From Acanthosepion esculentum (lineage: Eukaryota > Mollusca > Cephalopoda > Sepiida > Sepiidae), in contig OZ038509.1 in NCBI GenBank assembly GCA_964036315.1, positions 33,907,499 through 33,971,498 of the forward strand: a stretch of 64,000 bases of DNA, written 5' to 3'. A program made the translations under genes and the position numbers. Positions 56,880-64,000 of the stretch are shown piece by piece. The first letter of the stretch is position 1, and the number at the start of each line of letters is the position of its first letter. The notes beneath the pieces are model-generated. The model was not told the origin of the DNA and did not search any database. It saw nothing but the letters and a program-made list of their open reading frames with translations.

Positions 56880-58655
56880 ATAATAAATAGATACAAAAAG
56901 GAATAAAATATGAGATTATAGAATAACCAGAGGTGATATGTGTTGTCACCAAGTAAATGGTTAAAGAAATAACAAAACAAGTGTTGCAGATATATCATAT
57001 ATTAAACAGTAAGTACAACAGAAGAGTATTACACGACTAATGAGTGTGTGTCGTTTGACCCAGCGTTCAATCTATTCGACTGTTCCCCCAGGGCCTTCTC
57101 TCCTACTAATCTTATAGTAGACGGAAGAGTCCAACATAGACTCTTTAGAGGGAGGACACCACAGCAATATCATTGGACAGTGTCATTCTACCAACACAAT
57201 TAGATTGGGATAGGATTCCATTTTCGACTTTAAAACTAACAAAAGATACAAGAGACAAAATCTTCACAAATTTACGCATCATGTCGGTTTGCGATACTGA
57301 TTGTATGATGCGTATATTGTTTGATTGATTCATATTGAGAATCTGAATGCAAAAATAATAAAGTAAACGAAGGTAAAGTGGATTACATATTCTTTCTTTG
57401 AAAAGTGTTAAGACATATACAATTGTGGTACCGTACGTTCAATTGGCCATGAAATCTGGCTTCGTATGCGTAAATGACTCATTTTGCATTAGTAATGATT
57501 GTGCTTGCGAACGTGCCATTATTGGTTGGCCAGAGAAGACTGGATCGGTAAAGGAAATTGTTGCCAAAAAGCAATCAATTTTCCCGATTATCACCTCCTG
57601 TTTATTTCCATTTTTTCCCTTTGTTTTCTTCCTGTTCTTTTCTGAAACTGCTAAACGACCGCAGGCCGGAATTTGATGATATTGGTTCAGAAAATAGATT
57701 CTATGAAATTCTTACTGATTTCGTGTTTAATATGATTTTATCACTATTTTCTTTAGGAAAAAATACATGAAGAAGACTCTTCATAAACCGTAATTAAGTT
57801 ATTATTAATTTTGACCTTTTTTATGTCGTAGAACTTCTTTCTGCAAAATGAAAATAATAAATACACGCTATGCTTATAAAAAAGACTTATTTTTTGCTCG
57901 TTTACAGGTACTTAGCTTTCTTGATAAAGTTGTATCGTCATCGTATATAGACTAATAAGGAAACGGGTCTCTCATCTCACACGTAATATATTTTTAACTC
58001 AACTACGAACTTCGTAAATTACTGTCGGTCAGTATGTCTGTGACTTTGGGGTTTTCACCGAACGTAGATTCTACATTCTTGTTTGGATGTAAGAGACTAT
58101 CTTTCTCTTTCCTGGCGTTTCTCACACGTGCATATTCCAGATGCAGCAGGGCCTTACAGTTTCGAGGTAGCCACTTCTAGTAAAAGCATGGATGTACAGC
58201 TGGCTGCTAGAAAGTTATCTCTCAAGTCAAATCGCCGATATAACTGACTTCTTCGAAGTTCGGTTGTAGCACTTCGTGCAAAGTTCATATTGACAACGTT
58301 AGTTGAGTCACACACGTCAAAGTCACCAACCTTTGTTTCTTAGCTTTGTCTGGATTTGACTGATTCTTTATAGTCAATATCAATATAAGGCACGAAATCG
58401 ACGAATAGTAACGCTTCTCGGGGTCTGCTATCCAGTGCAAATATTCTTGTATTTCTGTCGAGAAACATAAGACAAATAAGAATAGGAAATGTCAAATTAT
58501 TTTATTTTGATGAATGGAGAAAAATCGATTTTCGCTTCATCGGGGTCAAGTAAGTAAGGTAGTAGATCTATTGTAACTGGTTAGTTCGAAGAATATGGAG
58601 CCCCATAACGGGAGAAATTTAACCTTATTTGACGTAGGCAACTACTAACTAAACT
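56880..58655. other. Unannotated stretch
   Basis: Lower simple-repeat content than elsewhere. Frames at 57145-57770 have no recognised family. 57960-58480 is GC-richer but unclassified. Confidence 0.45.
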
Positions 58656-58660
58656 CTTAC

Positions 58661-58882
58661 ATGGAATATGCTGTCTACCGGATCTTTCTGTCGTTTCTAA
58701 TCACCAGTTATATCGTTAGCAGTTCATCATCAATTTCCATTAATTTCTGTGTCCGCAACTATCAGCACTGTTTGCTTGTGTCCAAATTGTACATCAAGTC
58801 ATTGTTTATTGAATCTATTGCGCGACTTGAACTAGTCCTCGGATGCGTCACGCCTTTCTTCCAACGGCTTTCGTTGTCTTGA
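58661..58882 (+). CDS. Candidate small secreted peptide, 73 codons
   Basis: An ATG start is followed by a plausible signal peptide (MEYAVYRIFLSFLITSYIV) and a serine-rich SSSSSIS stretch. The mature part has three cysteines (NFCVRNYQHC and LGCV) and ends in TGA at 58882. Codon use is not forced by a simple repeat and the region is GC-richer than its flanks. An odd cysteine count and no recognised family argue for caution. It may be the 5' part of a spliced gene, a decayed copy or chance. Confidence 0.25.
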   Translation: MEYAVYRIFLSFLITSYIVSSSSSISINFCVRNYQHCLLVSKLYIKSLFIESIARLELVLGCVTPFFQRLSLS

Positions 58883-59061
58883 ACATCAAAACAGTGCAGA
58901 GTTTCTAATTTTTACGGGTATTTTTGCATATATAAATTTAAGAGGGTTTATAATTATTTCCTCAGAGGTATGACTACATACAAACTGTTTTATTTGAGTA
59001 TACATGGAAATATAATCGATTTCCCCTTTTTATTGACATTTGACTACATTTTATTGACGCA

Positions 59062-59063
<2 letters not shown>

Positions 59064-59096
<33 letters not shown>
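59064..59096. repeat. (TA)n microsatellite
   Basis: A TA tract. Confidence 0.96.
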
Positions 59097-59099
<3 letters not shown>

Positions 59100-59238
59100 A
59101 CAATATTCACATATAATATGAAAACAAAAAGCTGACAGCATCACGACTCCAAATTTTCTTCAAGGGGCATACGCATTTATTTAAGGATAAGGTAATATCA
59201 ATCAACTAAGTAAAACACTTTTACTCATATTAACCATA

Positions 59239-59239
<1 letters not shown>

Positions 59240-59299
<60 letters not shown>

Positions 59300-59330
59300 C
59301 GTGCATGCGTGAGTGTGCGCGCGCGCATTG
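59240..59330. repeat. (TA)n, (TG)n and GC/TG compound repeat
   Basis: TA, then TG, then GTGC/GCGC units, a potential Z-DNA former. The sequence just left (ACTTTTACTCATATTAACCATA) matches the end at 42560-42586, another (TA)n-linked family end. Confidence 0.95.
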
Positions 59331-59444
59331 CAATTTGTAAAACTTCAATTTTGTCATTTGACAAATAAGTGTCATCAGAAAAACGAATTTTATTTCAACA
59401 AAATATACATTAGCGATAAAAACGTGATTCGTTTTAAGCGGATT

Positions 59445-59870
59445 TAGGAACATTGGTCGAAAGGTGAACCTGTCAACGGACATTTGTCTAAGGAATATCC
59501 GTCTAAGGAGTATTGGTCAATATAATAATATTTTCTAATAAATTAATATTTTATTATTATGTAGAAAACACTCAGTTTTATTGATATTCATTATATTACT
59601 GAATAATATTTAAGACAGTTTCAGCAACATTAATTGCTGATGATACACGTGGTTTATATGCATTTATTGACATGCATTGTTTGTATATTGATACAACCGA
59701 CACTAAACTAATTCTCTAGGCGAATATTTCTTAGATGTACATTCTTTAAACGAGTGTTCCGTAGACCAATATTCTTAGACCAATAATCCTTGGATCAAAG
59801 TTCCTTAAACCAGTCTTCCTTAGACAAAAGTTCCTTAGACGGACATTTCTCAGACAAATGTTCTGCATTC
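59445..59870 (-). mobile_element. Foldback element with arms of 15-bp tandem repeats, copy 2
   Basis: Reverse-complement homologue of 28995-29450, including the centre. One arm has about five and the other about eleven 15-bp units. Confidence 0.85.
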
Positions 59871-59884
59871 AGTTTTAAGCATAT

Positions 59885-60540
59885 GACAGCTTGCTTGTTA
59901 CTTTAACTGTGTCGTTATAGATTTCAGATTTTAACTAATTTCAGTTTAAAGTATAGACGTATTTGAACATATATTTTGGTATGTCACTTATCAGTATACG
60001 GTGTTTACTGAAACATTCCTTCGTTCACTATTATTAAAACTTTCTGTAGGTTTCGTCACTGATTTAGGCCGACAGACTCAGTTCATTTTTCGCACTGATA
60101 AATCTTTCACGTCGATAATTGGTTATTTTTCTACCACAGACAACCGACGACTTATATTAATCACACTTGAATGGGAGCAAACTATTTATCGTGTCATTTC
60201 GGCAACGATCTGCCCTAGCTGACTGGCCCCAATAATTTTGTCTTTATGAAAGTTACTTAAATCTTTGTTGTTATCTATAACGGCGAGGGGCATTTACCAT
60301 ATCGAAATGAAATAGTCGAGGCTAGGTTTACCTGCTTATAAGCAACAGGCGTAGATATATGAAGGCTTTATGAGACGTTATTCTTGCCGTATGTCAGATA
60401 AGGGAGCATCATTATACAGAGGGAGAAAGGAAAGAGTAGGTATACAATAATGGAAAACACAGTTCGAATAAAAGCTATTGTATAGATTATGCAAACACTT
60501 CAAATATAATACTGGTATAACACTTATTGTATGCTTACTT
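59885..60540. other. Unannotated stretch
   Basis: A 73-codon frame at 60001-60222 has ordinary composition (TDLGRQTQFIFRTDKSF) but no recognised family. Confidence 0.35.
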
Positions 60541-60541
60541 T

Positions 60542-60545
<4 letters not shown>

Positions 60546-60624
<79 letters not shown>
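60546..60624. repeat. (CA)n then (TA)n microsatellite
   Basis: Simple repeat. Confidence 0.98.
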
Positions 60625-60627
<3 letters not shown>

Positions 60628-61230
60628 AATCAATAATCAATCTCATAAATAAAATTCAAACTGATAAAGATATCACCTTAATAATCACTTACTACTAGAT
60701 GTAAACTTATATTTGAGAAAAAATTTCTAGTGTTTTAATGTAAACTCTATATACCTCTTAATCGACTATTTCACATTAAATCACCAAAATGTCCGTAATA
60801 AGGTTTTTAAAAAAACTTTAACATATAATTAAATGGCTTAGACTGTTTAAACTGAAAAATTTACGAAATCTCAAAGTAAAAAAAAAACAAAAACAAAAAA
60901 AAAAACAAAAAAAAACGCATATTCCAATAGAAGTTAATGACACTTGTTTACAACCTCTTTCTCTTTTTTTCTCTCTTTTTCTTTTTCTCTTTTTTCAATA
61001 TAGATTTCTCTCCATCCCACTTCCTAATCAAGATATAACTTCCGTTAACAGATTTAAAGTGTCAATGTCTAGATTTCAGCGAATATTTAAATTTGAAACA
61101 ATAGAAATGTTACATCTAACTCAACGCTGTCTCTCTACCTCCCTACACTGCCCCCACTTCGTGAGTTTCCTTATTATTGCCCGTCATAAATGTGTAAATA
61201 TATTTTCATTTTTTCATTTCAACATTTGGA
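60625..61230. other. Unannotated; A-rich and CT-rich runs
   Basis: An A-rich run at 60875-60916 and a CT-rich run at 60955-60995. No gene. Confidence 0.5.
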
Positions 61231-61237
61231 AATAAAT

Positions 61238-61399
61238 CTGATGATCCACTGTCCTTTGGAAGGGCTGTGGTGAAATAATTTATTATATGGAACCTGAAAG
61301 CAATCTGTTTTTATTTAAATTATTAGCTCTGATTTACATTGAGCTCTCTGGATTCTATCCTCATTGGGTCTACCCATACGGATTACCTAGTTTTTCCTA

Positions 61400-61404
<5 letters not shown>
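61238..61404 (+). ncRNA. Candidate hammerhead and repeat end running into (TA)n
   Basis: Box 1 CTGATGA is at 61238-61244, then a T. Stem II is CCAC (61246-61249) with GTGG (61267-61270), and an inner CCTT/AAGG extends it. Then a T and box 2 GAAA (61272-61275). Stem III is ATAA with TTAT (61275-61278 / 61283-61286), A15.1-U16.1 kept, then A at 61287 as the cleavage-site base. Stem I is not convincing. Downstream family sequence (ACATTGAGCTCTCTGGAT) continues to the TA tract at 61405. Confidence 0.55.

Positions 61405-61461
<57 letters not shown>
61405..61461. repeat. (TA)n microsatellite between inverted family copies
   Basis: A pure TA tract with related repeat ends on both sides in opposite orientation. 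Confidence 0.98.
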
Positions 61462-61465
<4 letters not shown>

Positions 61466-61670
61466 CAGGTAATAGATCCGTTGGTATATAATCCGGATGG
61501 ATCCTAGTAATATTAATAATTAAAACTGATCCACAGAGAGCTCGATGTATTTATTATAAAAGAGTATACATATTTTTACAGCAAAAAAACAAAAACAAAA
61601 ATTACCTAAACATGGGAATAGTCTACTTCAAGCTGGTCTGCACGCAGCTATCATCTGCTCCTGTGTATGT
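61462..61670 (-). repeat. Inverted partner repeat with hammerhead-like motif
   Basis: On the minus strand: CAGATGA (61657-61651), T, AGCTG / CAGCT stem II, T, then GAAG (61629-61626) and a TAGACTA mini-hairpin like stem III of 22931-22987. It has two core substitutions (U4 to A, A15.1 to G). Downstream is the same family text as at 61300-61404 and 16815-16970, then the (TA)n tract. Confidence 0.5.
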
Positions 61671-61671
61671 G

Positions 61672-61720
<49 letters not shown>

Positions 61721-61745
61721 ACGCGCGCGTGTGTATGTGTGTGTG
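61672..61745. repeat. (TA)n then (TG)n with GC-rich interruption
   Basis: Simple repeat containing GCACGCGCGCG. Confidence 0.97.
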
Positions 61746-62235
61746 ATGGATAAATTGCCACCATATTTTATATTTTTAATTTCGTGCATGGATATTGTTT
61801 TTATTTTATTTTATTGACTGCACAATATAGTAAGGTCAGTTGGGCACCCTCTGTGAGGAAAAGAGCAACATGACGTAATTCACTCCACCAGAAATTTGGA
61901 AATGACATGCTGTACTATTTGGAAGTCGCCCCGTAAGCTCCAATGCAAACATTTCAAAGATTTGTGTGTCAATCTGAGGACAGTGCAGAGAATTCGGAAA
62001 GGTTTGGATAAGTCTAATTGTGATTACAAAAGGTGTTTGAAGTGATCACGAGTGATGGAAACATTCATCTTCCCGCAGAGCCCCAGACTTTATACGGAGG
62101 CCTATATCGTGCCTTGAGAAGGTAGTGCTGCCCTCGGTCAAGAGGGTGGCTGCTGAAAAACCATATGACTCTGCACAAGCAGAAGAACCTAGTCACACTT
62201 TCTACGACCACATCACCCCCATGCACAAGGCGTTA
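61746..62235. other. Unannotated stretch, possible LINE 3' region
   Basis: GC-richer sequence left of the minus-strand LINE. It lacks the usual CTTGGGGTGA 3' signature, so the LINE's 3' end is uncertain. Confidence 0.4.
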
Positions 62236-62239
62236 CAGG

Positions 62240-64000
62240 GTGGGGAAGAAGTAGGAACGTAATAATGAGCGGAAACAGAAAAGTGTAATCTGGAGGACAG
62301 TAGATAGCGATTAACATTGCATTTAAATTTTTGCAGATTAAAGTTGGCTAAAAAGCAGGGAGCCGTAAGGGAGTTCTATAAATGAGAAGTGCGAAAAAAG
62401 AAACTTTTAACATAGAATTTACGGCTACATCTAGCCAGTTCAACTGTCAAATGATGAGATCTTGACACCAGTCTAGTGCTGCGCTTAAATTCAAAAAGTC
62501 TAGGTACCATAATGAAGAGCTCCTCCGGACAATTACCTAAAAGTATTTATAGAAAATACACAGAGAATTAACCTTGCGGCCGTGGGAAAGTGACTGAAGC
62601 CGAGCCGCCAGATCAAGATGAATAATATTGCTGATTTTTCTTTAGATCTTATCAGGGAGCTCAAGATAAATAGCCAAGGCACCAGAACATATGTGACAGA
62701 AATATTCTAAATATCGACGAATGGTAGACATATATTCTGGAGAGACAAATTGTTTCACACGACACAGTGAACCGGCTTTCATAACAGTTGACCTCGCAAT
62801 GGATTCAATATTGTCTCTCCACTTCATGTCTGTTGAGAACGTGAGCACGAGAAGAAGCAACGAATCACTTTACTAGAGGTTAGCGTCAGCCATGATGGTG
62901 GAAAGCAGAGAGTGGTCTGTCAAATTATTAATGGAGAGAATTTTAGTTTTGGAGGAGTTAAAATTAACAATCCATTTTTGCTTCAATTAACAACGGAGTT
63001 GAGGTCGTTTTGGACATTGCCGAATTGATCAGCCTTGCCACTGAAGCAGGAGTAAATCGTTGTCATCAGCGGAGGTGCCAAGTTGAGAGCTGATGTCATC
63101 GGAAATGTCATTGATGAGAGTTAAAAATAAGAGTAGATTCAAGGATTGAGCCCTGGGGGACACCCGCGTTAGCACAAAAGTATTTAGACGAGTGGCCGTT
63201 CAGGATTATTTTCATTTCACGATTAGATAGGAAAGACTGGATCAATTCAAAAACAAGTTTCCGGTGACACCGTAACTTTTAAGCTTGTGGAGAAGACCTG
63301 AATGCCAGACCCTGTCAAAGGCTTTCGAGATGTTTAATGCTACATACAGCCTGGGCTTCACCGTTTTTATCTTGAACATGATAGACTCTTTTTCGAAATT
63401 ATCGTCAGTGCATCAGCAGTTGACAAAACAAAAAGACACAAAAGTTATATTACTTGTCTAAGAAAAAGTCCCTGCGATTAGAGATGATGAACTCATTCAA
63501 CATTGATTAAGATCTCTAGCAGTTTCTCAAAAAGAGGTAGAGGGCCGATAGTAGGAAGGGTCGGTCGGCTCAGCAGATTTACTAAAAACTGGAACAAAAG
63601 ATGATGACTTCCAGCAGGCAGGAGACAGCGAGGCATTTATTATACAGCTTAGAGAGAGAACAGGAGCCAATTTGGGAACACATCCTTAATGACTATTACC
63701 AGGATACGATCGGGTCCACATGATTTGTGTTGATCAAGGTTAGAGATGGTAGCAGAAACTACGGAAGGGGCTATGTGCATATCACTCAACAAAATGGGAA
63801 GTTAGGCAGGGATATTCCTGATGAATAAAGAGTAGAGTTTAGGAGAATTAATGGGCAAAGCATTCAGCTTTATTAGCAGAGGGGGGTGTTAACACCTCGA
63901 ATTGATTGAAAAGATGAGGAATGGAAAACAGAGTCGCCAGTAATCATGAGAGCCAAAGTTGTTAGAAGCTATGAGATGACTCATTCTCTCGGCAAACAGG
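62240..64000 (-). pseudogene. LINE reverse transcriptase relic, runs off the window
   Basis: Read from the window's right edge leftward. Upstream linker: AKAECFA-like (63880) and SDMHIAPSVV (63780), then VSATISNLDQHKSCGPDRI. The fingers are broken by frameshifts. The palm begins FLSNREMKIILNGHSS, with GVPQGSILEST (63200-63130); the active-site block reads SADDN where YADDT is usual. C-terminal: LVLTFSTDMKWRDNIESIAR, KAGSLCRVKQFVSPEYMSTI (62860-62642) and LPDKI, then a decayed tail to about 62280. Same family as at 3155 and 33605, and the longest copy here. Inactive through stops and frameshifts. Confidence 0.88.

Noticed and set aside
58510..58560. Another hammerhead-like CGATGA hairpin on the minus strand
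   Set aside because: Contains CCGATGAAGC and a GAAAATCGATTTTC palindrome, but no GAAA box follows the hairpin in the right place.
59185..59238. Third copy of the 50.8-kb hammerhead repeat
   Set aside because: Only the last ~40 bp before the (TA)n match; no box 1 or GAAA is present.

Overview
The window looks like repeat-dominated non-coding DNA (intergenic or intronic) from a large, AT-rich metazoan genome. Very long (TA)n, (TG)n and (GATA)n arrays, Penelope-like elements (PLEs), decayed LINEs, Tc1/mariner relics and tRNA/5S-derived SINE-like sequence together fit a cephalopod mollusc such as Octopus. That assignment is an inference from repeat style. I recognise no intact host protein-coding gene; almost every long open frame is either simple repeat or a piece of a dead transposable element.

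Layout. 1-5 kb: a hammerhead-bearing repeat fragment, a foldback, and a minus-strand LINE relic flanked by a near-identical 55-bp direct repeat. 5.9-6.6 kb: two mariner-like transposase 3' ends head to head. 6.8-13.5 kb: an AT-rich dispersed repeat, an RTE-like C-terminal zinc-finger tail, two copies of a ~1.5-kb repeat (family A), and the first two copies of a MITE starting CAGTGTAACCCGGATA. 14.3-18.2 kb: an IS630/Tc1-type transposon relic and a truncated Tc1 element fused to the arm of a foldback repeat. 18.9-19.9 kb: a one-kilobase polypyrimidine strand. 20.2-22.7 kb: two different PLE relics with GIY-YIG endonuclease domains. 23.6-24.7 kb: an LTR carrying a 12-unit 56-bp GC-rich array; a second LTR of the same family, without the array, is at 46.9 kb. 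28-31.6 kb: SINE-like elements, a foldback built of 15-bp repeats, a perfect 51-bp palindrome and a 0.9-kb foldback. 32-39 kb: LINE fragments and a TATC minisatellite. 40-46 kb: AT-rich dispersed repeats and inverted-repeat elements. 47.4-49.9 kb: an R2-like retrotransposon relic (RT, CCHC finger, restriction-like endonuclease). 50-62 kb: more hammerhead-like motifs, MITEs, foldbacks and a rearranged mariner. 62-64 kb: another minus-strand LINE running off the window.

The most interesting signal is recurrent. Hammerhead-ribozyme or hammerhead-like cores (CTGANGA, a hairpin, then GAAA) occur at a dozen or more sites in several unrelated-looking repeat families, usually with the 3' side of the motif running into a (TA)n array 25-190 nt downstream. 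The best are at 50778-50864 (+), 22931-22987 (-) and 61238-61287 (+), where stems and core can be drawn by eye. With two PLE endonuclease relics present, the simplest reading is a population of PLE termini or PLE-dependent short elements that insert at, or seed, (TA)n tracts.
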